Below, in pieces: positions 1 through 10,000 of a stretch of 29,523 bases of DNA. Position 1 is the first letter of the stretch; each line of letters opens with the position of its first letter. Origin of the DNA: an uncultured Oxalobacteraceae bacterium (GTDB taxonomy: Bacteria > Pseudomonadota > Gammaproteobacteria > Burkholderiales > Burkholderiaceae); contig CAMLIL010000073.1 of assembly GCA_946480015.1 (NCBI GenBank), forward strand, positions 1 through 29,523. Reading direction: 5' to 3'. Under the pieces are notes generated by a model. It was not told where the DNA came from and did no database searches. It saw nothing but the letters and a program-made list of their open reading frames with translations. Position numbers and translations under genes: made by a program.

Positions 1-2904
1 CTGCAATTCATGCAATCGAACGGCGGCCTGACCGATGCCCACACCTTCCAGGGCAAGGACAGCATCCTGTCGGGACCTGCCGGCGGCATCGTCGGCATGG
101 CGCGCGCCAGCCGCCTGGCCGGCTTCGAGCGCGTGATCGGCTTCGACATGGGCGGCACCTCGACCGACGTGTCGCACTACTCGGGCGAGTACGAGCGCGT
201 GTTCGACACCCAGGTGGCCGGCGTGCGCGTGCGGGCGCCGATGATGAACATCCATACCGTCGCCGCCGGCGGCGGTTCCATCGTTCATTTCGACGGCAGC
301 CGCTACCGGGTGGGCCCCGACAGCGCCGGCGCCAATCCGGGACCGGCCAGTTACCGCCGCGGCGGTCCGCTGACCGTCACCGATTGCAACGTCATGCTGG
401 GCAAGATCCAGCCTGCCTATTTCCCCCAGCTGTTCGGGCCGGATGCCGGCCAGCGCCTCGACTCCGACGCCGTGCGCGCCAGCTTCGTGGCCATGGCGCA
501 CACCATCGGCGCGGCCACCGGCAGCGTACCGGCGCCCGAGCGGGTGGCCGACGGCTTCATCCAGATCGCGGTGGGCAATATGGCCAACGCCATCAAGCAG
601 ATTTCCGTGCAGCGCGGGCACGACGTGACGGAATACACGCTCACCAGTTTCGGCGGGGCCGGCGGCCAGCATGCCTGCCTGGTGGCCGACGCGCTGGGCA
701 TGAAGAGCGTGTTCGTGCATGCGCTGGCCGGGGTCATGTCGGCGTACGGCATGGGCCTGGCCGACCAGTGCGCCATGCGCGAGGCGGCGGTGGAGTTGCC
801 GCTGAGCGAGACGCCACCCGACGACCTGGCGCGCCGCCTGGCCGCGCTGGGCGAGGGCGTCACCGCCGGGCTGCTGGCGCAGGGCGTGGCCGCCGCGCGC
901 ATCGGGCTGGTGCGGCGCGTGCATCTGCGCTACGAGGGCACCGACACCGCCATCATCGTTCTGTTCGACAACCCCGAACGCATGAAGGCGCAGTTCGAGA
1001 CCATCTACAGGCGGCGCTTTTCCTTTTTAATGCCCGACAAGGCGCTGCTGGTGGAAGCGGTGTCGGTCGAAGCGATCGGCGCGTCCGAAGCGCCGGCGGA
1101 CGTGCCCGCGCCGATGGCCGAACGCAAGGGCCCGTTGGCGCGCCACGACACCGTGCGCGTGTTCAGCAACGACTGGTGGCACGACGCCGCGCTCTACCTG
1201 CGCGGCGACTTGCGCCCGGACGACGTCGTCAAGGGACCGGCCATCGTGGCCGAAGACAATGCCACCACGGTGATCGAAGCGGGCTGGCAGGGGCAGGTCA
1301 CCGCGCACGGCCACCTGGTGCTCACGCGGGTGGACGCCTTGCCCGAGCGGCGCGCCATCGGCACCGACGCCGACCCGGTCATGGTGGAAATCTTCAACAA
1401 CCTGTTCATGTCGATCGCCGAGCAGATGGGGCTGCGCCTGCAGAACACCGCCTACTCGGTCAACATCAAGGAGCGGCTCGATTTCAGCTGCGCGATTTTC
1501 GATGCCGCCGGCAACCTGATCGCCAACGCCCCGCACATGCCGGTGCACCTGGGTTCGATGGGCGAGAGCATCAAGACCGTGATGCTGGAAAACGCCGGCA
1601 CGATGCGTCCGGGCGACGTGTTCATGCTCAACGATCCCTACCACGGCGGCACCCATTTGCCCGATGTCACGGTGATTTCGCCGGTGTTCGACGAAGCCGG
1701 GCAGGCGATCCTGTTCTATGTCGGCTCGCGCGGCCATCATGCCGACATCGGCGGCACCACACCGGGGTCGATGCCGCCCGATTCGGTCTGCATCGAACAG
1801 GAGGGCGTGCTGATCGACAATTTCAAGCTGGTCGACGGTGTCGACGGCGTGCTGCGCGACGCGCCGGCGCGCGCCTTGCTGTGCGGGGCACGCTGGCCGG
1901 CCCGCAATCCCGACCAGAACATGGCCGACCTGCGCGCCCAGGTCGCGGCCAACCAGAAGGGCGTGGACGAACTGCGCAAGATGGTCGGGCATTTCGGGCT
2001 GGAGGTGGTGCGCGCCTACATGCGCCACGTCCAGGATAACGCGGAGGAAGCGGTGCGGCGCGTGATCGGCGCGTTAAAGGACGGCAGCTACACGGTCGAA
2101 CTGGACAACGGCGCCCGCATCGCGGTGGCGATCCGGGTGGACCAGGTCGCGCGCAGCGCCGTGATCGATTTTTCCGGCACCTCGGCGCAGCAGCCCAACA
2201 ACTTCAATGCGCCATCGGCAGTGTGCATGGCGGCCGTGCTGTATGTGTTTCGCACCCTGGTTGACGACGAGATTCCCCTCAATGCCGGCTGCCTCAAGCC
2301 GCTGCAGGTGATCATTCCGCCCGGCTCGATGCTCAATCCCCACTATCCGGCCTCGGTCGTATCGGGCAATGTGGAGACCTCCACCTGCATCACCAATGCG
2401 CTGTATGGCGCCCTGGGCATGATGGCCGCCTCGCAGGGCACCATGAACAATTTCACGTTCGGCAACGATCGCTATCAGTACTATGAAACCATTGCCGGCG
2501 GCTCCGGCGCGGGAGACGGCTTCGACGGTACCGACACCGTGCAGACCAATATGACCAATTCGCGCCTGACCGACCCGGAAGTGCTGGAATTCCGCTTTCC
2601 GGTGCGGCTGGAAAGCTACGAGATCCGCCACGGCTCGGGTGGGGCGGGGCGCTGGAAGGGCGGCAACGGCGGCGTGCGCACGGTACGCTTCCTGGAGCCG
2701 ATGACGGCGGCGATCCTGTCGAATAACCGGGTGCACGCGCCGTTCGGCATGGCTGGCGGCGGGCCGGGCGCGACCGGCGTCAACCGGGTGGTGCGCGCCG
2801 ATGGCAGCGCAGAAGTGCTGCCGCACACGGCCAAGACGGACATGCTGGCGGGCGACCTGTTCGTCATCGAGACACCGGGGGGTGGAGGGTACGGAAAGTC
2901 GTAA
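1..2904 (+). CDS. Hydantoinase/5-oxoprolinase, fused A and B subunits (5' end missing)
   Basis: The frame is open from base 1, so the true start lies upstream; 967 residues are visible. The first part is the C-terminal half of a hydantoinase A domain, with the actin-like ATP-binding motif FDMGGTSTDV. After about residue 455 a full hydantoinase B domain follows, starting near VMVEIFNNLF, with metal-site motifs DPYHGGTHLPD and GHHADIGG, and ending in a Gly-rich tail (GGGGYG). A and B fused in one chain is typical of eukaryotic-type 5-oxoprolinases (about 1,200-1,290 residues), which open 5-oxo-L-proline to glutamate using ATP. Related proteins act on hydantoins or acetone, so the substrate is not fixed by sequence. 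The missing part would be the N-terminal hydantoinase A domain of roughly 250 residues. It ends 87 bases before the fucosidase gene and has no evident functional link to it. Confidence 0.93.
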   Translation: MQFMQSNGGLTDAHTFQGKDSILSGPAGGIVGMARASRLAGFERVIGFDMGGTSTDVSHYSGEYERVFDTQVAGVRVRAPMMNIHTVAAGGGSIVHFDGSRYRVGPDSAGANPGPASYRRGGPLTVTDCNVMLGKIQPAYFPQLFGPDAGQRLDSDAVRASFVAMAHTIGAATGSVPAPERVADGFIQIAVGNMANAIKQISVQRGHDVTEYTLTSFGGAGGQHACLVADALGMKSVFVHALAGVMSAYGMGLADQCAMREAAVELPLSETPPDDLARRLAALGEGVTAGLLAQGVAAARIGLVRRVHLRYEGTDTAIIVLFDNPERMKAQFETIYRRRFSFLMPDKALLVEAVSVEAIGASEAPADVPAPMAERKGPLARHDTVRVFSNDWWHDAALYLRGDLRPDDVVKGPAIVAEDNATTVIEAGWQGQVTAHGHLVLTRVDALPERRAIGTDADPVMVEIFNNLFMSIAEQMGLRLQNTAYSVNIKERLDFSCAIFDAAGNLIANAPHMPVHLGSMGESIKTVMLENAGTMRPGDVFMLNDPYHGGTHLPDVTVISPVFDEAGQAILFYVGSRGHHADIGGTTPGSMPPDSVCIEQEGVLIDNFKLVDGVDGVLRDAPARALLCGARWPARNPDQNMADLRAQVAANQKGVDELRKMVGHFGLEVVRAYMRHVQDNAEEAVRRVIGALKDGSYTVELDNGARIAVAIRVDQVARSAVIDFSGTSAQQPNNFNAPSAVCMAAVLYVFRTLVDDEIPLNAGCLKPLQVIIPPGSMLNPHYPASVVSGNVETSTCITNALYGALGMMAASQGTMNNFTFGNDRYQYYETIAGGSGAGDGFDGTDTVQTNMTNSRLTDPEVLEFRFPVRLESYEIRHGSGGAGRWKGGNGGVRTVRFLEPMTAAILSNNRVHAPFGMAGGGPGATGVNRVVRADGSAEVLPHTAKTDMLAGDLFVIETPGGGGYGKS

Positions 2905-2991
2905 AAAACATTACTCATGCGGGCGGAATGGTCTAGAATTGCGTTTTGCAAGTTTTTTATAAATAAAAAAATGCCTTTTGGAGGAGTGCTT

Positions 2992-4494
2992 ATGACCAAA
3001 CCCTTGCTCGCCGCATGCGCCGCACTGTGCGCCATGATCGCCGTGACCGATGTTGCCTGCGCGGCGACCGCGCCGTTCAAGCCCGAGGCCGAATCCCTCA
3101 ACACCTACACGACGCCGGAATGGTTCCGCGACGCCAAGTTCGGCATCTGGTCGCACTGGGGGCCGCAGTCGGTGCCGCGCGCCGGTGACTGGTACGCCCG
3201 CAACATGTATATCTACGGCACGCCGCAATACAAGCACCATCTGGAGCATTACGGCCACCCCAGCAAGTCCGGCTACAAAGACATCATTGCGCTCTGGAAG
3301 GCCGAAAAATTCGATCCGGAAGCGCTGATGGCGCTGTACAAGCAGGCCGGCGCGAAGTACTTCGTCTCAATGGGCGTGCACCACGATAATTTCGACCTGT
3401 GGGACTCGAAATACCATCGCTGGAACGCCGTCAAGATGGGGCCGAAGCGCGATATCGTCGGGGCGTGGCGCGACGCCGCCCTGCGCGCCGGTTTGCGTTT
3501 CGGCGTATCGGAGCATCTGGGCGCCAGCTATGGCTGGTTCGCCCCCAGCCACGGCTACGACCAGGTCTGGCCGCAAATGGGCGTGGCCTACGACGGCGCC
3601 GATCCGGCGAATGCCGACCTGTACCATCCGGCGCACAATGAACCGTACCGCGGCACCGATTCCTGGTATGCGAAAGACCCCGCCTGGCACAAGGAGTGGT
3701 TCAATCGGGTGACCGATCTGCTGACCCATTATCAGCCGGACCTGCTGTACACCGATGGCGGGCTTCCTTTCGGCGTGGTAGGCCGCACCATGGTCGCCGA
3801 ATTCTATAACCGCAACATGGCGGCCCATCAGGGCAGGCTCGAAGCGGTGTACAACCATAAGGACATCGGCTCCGGCGAATTCCTGCGCAAGGCCGGCGTG
3901 CAGGATGTGGAGCGCGGCGTCATGGAGGGCATCAATCCTTTGCCGTGGCAAACCGATACCTCGATCGGCGACTGGTTTTACAGCGAAGGCTATAAATACA
4001 AGAAAACCGCCGACGTGGTGCACATGCTGGCCGATATCGTCAGCAAGAACGGCAATCTGCTCTTGAACGTGGTGCAGTACCCGGATGGCAGCCTGCCGCC
4101 GGAATGCCTGGAATTCGTCGCCCAGATGGCCGGCTGGATGAAGGTCAACGGCGATGCGATTTACGGCACCCGGCCATGGAAGATCTACGGCGAAGGCCCG
4201 ACCAAGGCCGCGGCCGGGCACTTCAAGGAAGACACGGCGTATACGCCCGCCGATATCCGCTTCACCACCAAGGGCGGCCATCTGTACGCCATCACCCTGG
4301 GCGAACCGGTTGGCGAAGTACGTATCGCTTCGCTCGGCAAGAAGTCGGTCCACGAGAGCCGTCCCGTCAAATCGGTGACCTTATTGGGCAGTAAAGCGGT
4401 CTTGAAATGGAAGCAGCAGGACGATGGCCTGGTCATTGCGCTGCCAGCCAGTTTGCCGAGCACGATCTCGTCCAGCTTCAAGATTGGATTTTAA
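2992..4494 (+). CDS. Secreted GH29 alpha-L-fucosidase
   Basis: The product has 500 residues and should release terminal alpha-L-fucose from glycans in the periplasm or outside the cell. The start at 2992 is supported by GGAGG about 7 bases upstream and by a clean signal peptide: a Lys, a hydrophobic stretch and ACA|A cleavage near residue 24. GH29 hallmarks are WFRDAKFGIWSHWG (45-57), the HHDNFDLWDS strand (130-139), the LLYTDGG segment whose Asp255 is the expected nucleophile, and GNLLLNV near the end of the barrel. A short C-terminal beta domain follows. An in-frame extension to 2917 would put residues before the signal peptide and is rejected. The mutarotase gene starts 2 bases after the stop, so the two are probably co-transcribed. 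Confidence 0.93.
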   Translation: MTKPLLAACAALCAMIAVTDVACAATAPFKPEAESLNTYTTPEWFRDAKFGIWSHWGPQSVPRAGDWYARNMYIYGTPQYKHHLEHYGHPSKSGYKDIIALWKAEKFDPEALMALYKQAGAKYFVSMGVHHDNFDLWDSKYHRWNAVKMGPKRDIVGAWRDAALRAGLRFGVSEHLGASYGWFAPSHGYDQVWPQMGVAYDGADPANADLYHPAHNEPYRGTDSWYAKDPAWHKEWFNRVTDLLTHYQPDLLYTDGGLPFGVVGRTMVAEFYNRNMAAHQGRLEAVYNHKDIGSGEFLRKAGVQDVERGVMEGINPLPWQTDTSIGDWFYSEGYKYKKTADVVHMLADIVSKNGNLLLNVVQYPDGSLPPECLEFVAQMAGWMKVNGDAIYGTRPWKIYGEGPTKAAAGHFKEDTAYTPADIRFTTKGGHLYAITLGEPVGEVRIASLGKKSVHESRPVKSVTLLGSKAVLKWKQQDDGLVIALPASLPSTISSSFKIGF

Positions 4495-4496
4495 GC

Positions 4497-4826
4497 ATGC
4501 AACGCATGGGAATGGTGATCGGCATCGCACCGGAAAAAATCGCCGAATACAAAACCCTGCATGCCGCTGTCTGGCCGGACGTACTGGCCCGGCTGACGGC
4601 GGCAAACGTGAAGAACTACTCGATCTATCTGCGCGAGCCGGAAAACCTGCTATTCGGCTATTGGGAGTATCACGGGGCGGACTTTGCCGCCGACATGGCT
4701 GTTATCGCCGCCGATCCCGTCACGCAGGACTGGTGGAAGCTGTGCGGTCCGTGCCAGCGCCGCCTGCCCAGCTGCGGGGAAGGCGAGCATTGGGCGCCGA
4801 TGGAGGAGGTGTTTCACATGGAGTGA
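4497..4826 (+). CDS. RhaM-type sugar mutarotase (PF05336), probably for L-fucose
   Basis: This 109-residue cytosolic protein belongs to the L-rhamnose mutarotase family, which interconverts alpha and beta pyranose anomers. Its catalytic positions fall at the numbers known for E. coli RhaM: Tyr18, His22 and Tyr41, plus a Trp pair at 79-80. The ATG at 4497 lies 2 bases after the fucosidase stop. Longer in-frame starts would overlap the fucosidase gene and add unrelated residues. Because it directly follows a fucosidase, and L-fucose and L-rhamnose are both 6-deoxyhexoses, L-fucose is the likelier substrate; this is inferred from context. No fucose kinase, dehydrogenase or transporter is in the window. 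Confidence 0.88.
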   Translation: MQRMGMVIGIAPEKIAEYKTLHAAVWPDVLARLTAANVKNYSIYLREPENLLFGYWEYHGADFAADMAVIAADPVTQDWWKLCGPCQRRLPSCGEGEHWAPMEEVFHME

Positions 4827-4921
4827 TCCGGTTATCGATATCGCTTCGGGCTAAAATACCATTACTTTACTTTTTGCATTGGCGCTACACTTCCGCTTTC
4901 GATGATCGCGGAGGAGCATCC

Positions 4922-7009
4922 ATGTGGAATAAGGTAACGAGGAAGTCGCTGGCCGTGGCCGTGTGCGCCGCCTTATTGGCAAGCAATCCGGCTGCGGCCC
5001 AGGCCCCCAAGACCATTCTGTTCGGCGCGGCCTATTACGACGAATATTCGCCGGTCGACCGCCTCGACGAGGATGTGGCGATGATGAAGGCCGCCAACAT
5101 CAGCGTGGTGCGCATCGCCGAATCGACCTGGGGCACGCTGGAGCCGCAGGAAGGCGTGTTCGACTTCAAACACGTGGACCGCATGCTCAACGCGATGCAC
5201 AAGGCCGGCATCAAGGTCATCGTCGGCACCCCGACCTACGCGGTGCCGACCTGGCTGGCACGCGCGCATCCGGAAATCCTGGTTGAAACGCCGCGTGGCA
5301 AGGCGGCCTACGGCCCGCGCCAGAACATGGACATCACCGCGCCGGAATACCGCCGTGCGGCCGAGCGGGTGATCGTGGCGCTGATCGACCATGTGCGCGA
5401 GCATCCGGCGGTCATCGGCTACCAGGTCGACAACGAGACCAAATCGTTCGAAACCAGCGGGCCGAATGTGCAGGCCGCGTTCCAGGTGTGGATACGCAAG
5501 CGTTTCCCCGACCTGAAAGACCTGAATCACGCCTACGGCCTGAATTACTGGAGTAACCGGATCAACACCTGGGAGGACTTCCCGTCGGTGAATGGCTCGA
5601 TCAATGCCAGCCTGTCGGGGGCGTTCGCGCAATTTCAGCGCGAACTCGTCACCGATTTCCTCGCGTGGCAGGCCAAACTGGTCCGGGCCCATGCGCGTCC
5701 GGGCCAGTTCATCACCCACAATTTCGACCTCGACTGGCGCGACGGCTCGTATGGCATCCAGCCGGTGGTCGACCATTTCGCCGCGGCCCAGGCACTCGAT
5801 ATCGCCGGGGTGGATATCTATCACCCCGGCCAGGATAAGCTGACCGGTGCGGAAATCGCGTTTGGCGGCGACCTGACCCGCTCGATGAAGGGCAATCGCA
5901 ATTACCTGGTGCTGGAAACGCAGGCGCAGGGATTCCCGCAATGGACCCCGTATCCGGGCCAATTACGCCTGCAGGCCTACAGCCACCTGGCCAATGGCGC
6001 CAATATGCTGGAATACTGGCATTGGGGCAGTACCGCCAACGCCGTCGAAACCTACTGGCGCGGGTTGCTGGCGCAGGATTATCGGAGCAATCCGACCTAC
6101 GAGGAAGCCAGCAGGATCGGCGCCGAATTGCACAAGCTGGGACCGAAGCTGGTCGACATGAAGAAGCAGACCCGCGTGGCCATTTACGTGAGCAATCGCG
6201 CGCTGACCGCCTTCAACGCTTTCAAGCCGGACAACAAGGGCTATAACGAAGTCCTGCGCCCCCTGTACGACGGCCTGTACCGCATGAACGTCGAAGTCGA
6301 TTTCGTTCATCCCGAGACCCGGGATCTGTCGGCCTATAAGCTGATCGTGGTGCCGGGCCTGTACGCGGCCAGCGATGAGGAAATCGGCCGCCTGAATGCC
6401 TTCGCCAAATCCGGCGGGCATGTGGTCTACACCTTCAAGAGCGGTTTTTCCGACGAAAACGTGAAGGTACGGTATGCCACCCAGCCGGGCGCGATCGCCG
6501 AAGCGGCCGGAGTGCGCTACACGCAATTCACCGTTCCGGACAAGGTGTCGCTGGCGGGCGATCCGTTCAAAGTGGGCGCCGAGGCCAATACCGCGCGCTG
6601 GTGGATGGAAATGCTCACGCCGACCACGGCCAAAGTGCTGGCCCGCTATCAGCATCCGGTATGGGGCCAGTACGCGGCGGTCACGCGCAACCGCTTCGGG
6701 GCAGGTGAGGTGACGTATATCGGTTTCATGCCGAGCGATGCGCTGGCCGAAAAGATCCTGGAAAACTGCGTGCGCAATGCCGGCCTGTGGGGCGAGCAGC
6801 AATCGCTGCACTACCCGACCGTCGTGCGCAGCGGGACGCTCAACAACGGCCATCCGGTGCATTACGTGCTCAACTATTCGGCCCAGCCGGCCAAGGTGCG
6901 CTATGCCTTCGGCGCCGGCACCGATCTGCTCACTGGTAACAAGGTGGCCAAGGCGGGTTCGCTCGCGCTGGCGCCCTGGGGCGTGGCCATTGTCGAGGAA
7001 GAAAAATAG
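4922..7009 (+). CDS. Secreted GH42 beta-galactosidase
   Basis: The product has 695 residues. The start at 4922 is preceded by GGAGGAG and opens a signal peptide (MWNKVTRKSL, hydrophobic core, AAA-QA cleavage near residue 27). The longer frame from 4424 runs through the mutarotase gene and is rejected. The GH42 barrel begins at FGAAYYDEYSP. The acid/base is Glu172 in GYQVDNETKS and the nucleophile is Glu332 in YLVLETQAQ. A trimerisation-type Rossmann domain follows from about 425 (VAIYVSNRAL, LIVVPGLYAAS), then a small C-terminal beta domain. The family hydrolyses terminal beta-D-galactosides. Together with the fucosidase this suggests use of fucosylated galactosides such as plant xyloglucan or host-type glycans. 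The 95-base gap before it may hold its own promoter (possible -10 TAAAAT at 4852). Its last 109 bases overlap the opposing RND gene. Confidence 0.93.
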   Translation: MWNKVTRKSLAVAVCAALLASNPAAAQAPKTILFGAAYYDEYSPVDRLDEDVAMMKAANISVVRIAESTWGTLEPQEGVFDFKHVDRMLNAMHKAGIKVIVGTPTYAVPTWLARAHPEILVETPRGKAAYGPRQNMDITAPEYRRAAERVIVALIDHVREHPAVIGYQVDNETKSFETSGPNVQAAFQVWIRKRFPDLKDLNHAYGLNYWSNRINTWEDFPSVNGSINASLSGAFAQFQRELVTDFLAWQAKLVRAHARPGQFITHNFDLDWRDGSYGIQPVVDHFAAAQALDIAGVDIYHPGQDKLTGAEIAFGGDLTRSMKGNRNYLVLETQAQGFPQWTPYPGQLRLQAYSHLANGANMLEYWHWGSTANAVETYWRGLLAQDYRSNPTYEEASRIGAELHKLGPKLVDMKKQTRVAIYVSNRALTAFNAFKPDNKGYNEVLRPLYDGLYRMNVEVDFVHPETRDLSAYKLIVVPGLYAASDEEIGRLNAFAKSGGHVVYTFKSGFSDENVKVRYATQPGAIAEAAGVRYTQFTVPDKVSLAGDPFKVGAEANTARWWMEMLTPTTAKVLARYQHPVWGQYAAVTRNRFGAGEVTYIGFMPSDALAEKILENCVRNAGLWGEQQSLHYPTVVRSGTLNNGHPVHYVLNYSAQPAKVRYAFGAGTDLLTGNKVAKAGSLALAPWGVAIVEEEK

Positions 7010-10000
7010 GGTGAGTCGAGCGCGCGCTTTGCACCGGCCCGCTCCAGCAGCAGGTACAGCACTGGCGTGAGGTACAGGGTAATCAATTGCGACAGCAGCA
7101 GGCCGCCGACGACCGCCAGTCCCAGCGGCTGACGCAGTTCGGCGCCGGCGCCCAGTCCAAGCGCCAATGGCAGCGCCCCCACCAGCGCCACCATGGTCGT
7201 CATCATGATGGGGCGAAAGCGCATGGCGCAGGCCTGCTCAATGGCGGCGGCCGGCCCCATGTCCTGGTCGCGCTGCAGATGCAGGGCCACGTCGACGATC
7301 ATGATGGCATTCTTCTTGACAAGGCCGATCAGCAGCAGGATGCCGACGACCGCGATCATGGTCAGGTCGAGCCCGAATAACTTCAAGGTGAGCAGGGCTC
7401 CCAGCGCGGCCGACGGCAAGCCAGCCAGAATGGTCAAGGGATGCAGAAAACTCTCGTACAGCACGCCCAATACGACATACATCAGCATCACGGCGCCCAG
7501 GATCAGGACCAGCTGGCTGGTTTGCGAGTCCTGGAACACGGCGGCCTCGCCCCCATACTTGCCCACAATCGACAGCGGTAGTTGCAGTTCATGCCTGATG
7601 GCCGCGATCGCTTCCACGGCCGATCCGAGCGCGGTGCCGGGCGCAAGGTTGAACGAGATCGTGATCGCTTGCAGCTGGCCCTGGTGATGGATCGCCAGGG
7701 GGCCGAGCGTGCGGGTAACCGACGCCAGCGCGGCGAGCTGGATCAGCCGCCCGTCCTTGCTGCGCACCGCGACGCGCCCCAGCGCATCGTCGAACTGGCG
7801 CTCGTGCTGCGCCGCTTCCACCAGAACCGTATAGGTCGCGGCGGCGCCGTAGACCGCAGCGGCCTGCCGCTCGCCAAAGGCGGAATACAGCGCGGTGCGG
7901 ATGTCGGCCACCGTGACCCCGAGCATTGCGGCCTTGTCGCGGTCGATCTCAAGGGTAGCCTGAAGACCGCCGCTACTGGCGTCGCTGGTGACATCGGCAA
8001 AGCGCGGGTCGGCCCGCATGCGTTCCAGGAAGCGGGCGGCCCATTGGTCGAGGGCGGATGCGCTGACGCTTTGCAGCGTGTATTGATAGCGGCTCTTGCT
8101 CGGACGTGCGCCAACCTGGAAGTTCTGCACCGGTTTGAAGTATGCGGCGATACCCGGCACCGTGCTGGTAGCGCGGCGCAGTCCGGCCAGCGTCTCCGGC
8201 ATCGAGGCGCGCTGCGCGCGTGGCTTGAGCAGCAGGAAAAAGCTGCCGGTATTGTCGCCACTGAGGGAAGAGGTGACATCCTGCACATTCGGGTCGCGCC
8301 GGATGATGGCGGCGAGCTGTTCCTGCAGCGCCGCCATGGCGGCGGCGGACACGTCATCGGCCGCCTCGGTGCTGACGCGCACCTGGTCGATGTCTTCGTC
8401 CGGCAGGTAGCCTTTGGGAAGGTCGATGTACAGGATGACGGTCAACAGCAGCGTCGACAGGCCCACCAGCAGCACCGCACGCCGGTGCGCCAGCGCGCGC
8501 TGGAGACTGTGCGCGTAGGCCGCACTCAGGCGGCCAAAGGCGCGTTCGAAGGCGGGCCGCAAGGATGGGCGCGGCAGGCGCGCAAGGGCTTGCCGCTCCA
8601 GCGGTAGTTTGCTGGCCAGCATCGGCACCAGCGTCAGCGACAGCAGCGCCGACACCAGCACGGCCAGCGACACGACCACCGCAAACTCGTGAAACAGCAG
8701 CCCGATCACGCCAGGGAGGAAGAAGATCGGCATGAACACCGCCACCAGCGAGATCGAGATCGATACGACCGTCAGACTGACTTCGCGCGCGCCGTCGATG
8801 GCCGCCTGGAGCGGCGGCTTGCCGGTTTCGCTGTGGCGTACGATATTTTCCAGCACAACAATTGCATCGTCCACCACCAGGCCGACCGCCAGGGTCATGC
8901 CCAGCAGCGACACATTGTCGAGGCTGTAGCCGAAGGCATACAACAGCAGCAGCGCGACCAGCAGCGACAGCGGTATCGTCACGGCGGGAATCAGGGTGGC
9001 AGCCGCGCGGTGCAGGAACAGGAAGATCACCAGGACCACCAGGGCAACGGTGGCGCCGAGCGTCAGATTGACGTCGTGCATGGCGGCGCGGATCGACACC
9101 GAACGGTCGTTGATCATGGTGATGCTGACCGAGGCCGGCAGCTGGTTTTGCAACTGCTTGAGGGTGCGGCGTGCGGCGTCGACCACCTCAACAGTATTGG
9201 CGTCGCTCTGGCGCGACATCGACAGCACGATCGAGCGTTCGCCGTTCAGGCTGCTTGCCGAGCGCACCGACTGGTAGCTGTCCTCCACGCTGGCCACCTC
9301 GCGCAGGCGCACCGGCATGCCGGCGCGGGTGGCCACGATCAGGCCGGCGAAGTCGGCGGCGCGCAGCAGTTGGGCATTGCCGGCGATGATCAGGCTCTGC
9401 TGCGGTCCATCGAGCGTGCCGAGCGGCGAATTGGCATTGGCGGCGCGCACGGCTTGCGCCAGTTCGTCCATAGAAATGTCACGCGCCTGCATCTTGCTGA
9501 GATCGGCGCGGATGCGCACCGCGAAACGCTTCTGGCCGAGTACGCGCAGCTGGGCCACGCCGGGCAGGCTCGACAGGCTTGGCGCGATCAGGTTTTCGGC
9601 GTAATCGTTCAGTTCGGACAAACTCAGCGAAGGCGAGGTCATCTCCATCGACAGCACAGGGGCTTCGGCCGGGTTGGTCTTGCGGTAGGACGGCAACTCG
9701 GTCATGTCGCGCGGCAGGGCGCGCTGGGCGCGCAGCAGTGCCGCCTGCACGTCTGCCGCGGCGGCGTTGATGTCGGTGCCCGGGCCGAATTCGAGCGCGA
9801 TCGAGGTCGCCCCCAGCGAACTGGTCGAGGTCATCACCGCCGTCCCGGCGATGGTGGAAAATTCCTTTTCCAGCGGCAGTGCCACGGAGGATGCCATCGT
9901 GTCGGGACTGGCGCCGGCCAGGCTGGCTTCGACGTTGATCACCGGTGCGCTGTAGCTCGGCAGCGCGGCCACCGGAATGCGCTGGTAGGCGACCAGGCCG

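Noticed and set aside
384..2039. A 551-codon second frame inside the hydantoinase gene
   Set aside because: Arg/Gly/Ala-rich shadow frame; the hydantoinase frame has all the family motifs.
4424..4921. N-terminal extension of the GH42 frame through the mutarotase gene
   Set aside because: It would precede a clear signal peptide and ribosome-binding site at 4922 and overlap a gene with conserved catalytic residues.
1..7009. The hydantoinase gene as part of the sugar operon
   Set aside because: The 87-base AT-rich gap and lack of a metabolic link give no support for co-function.
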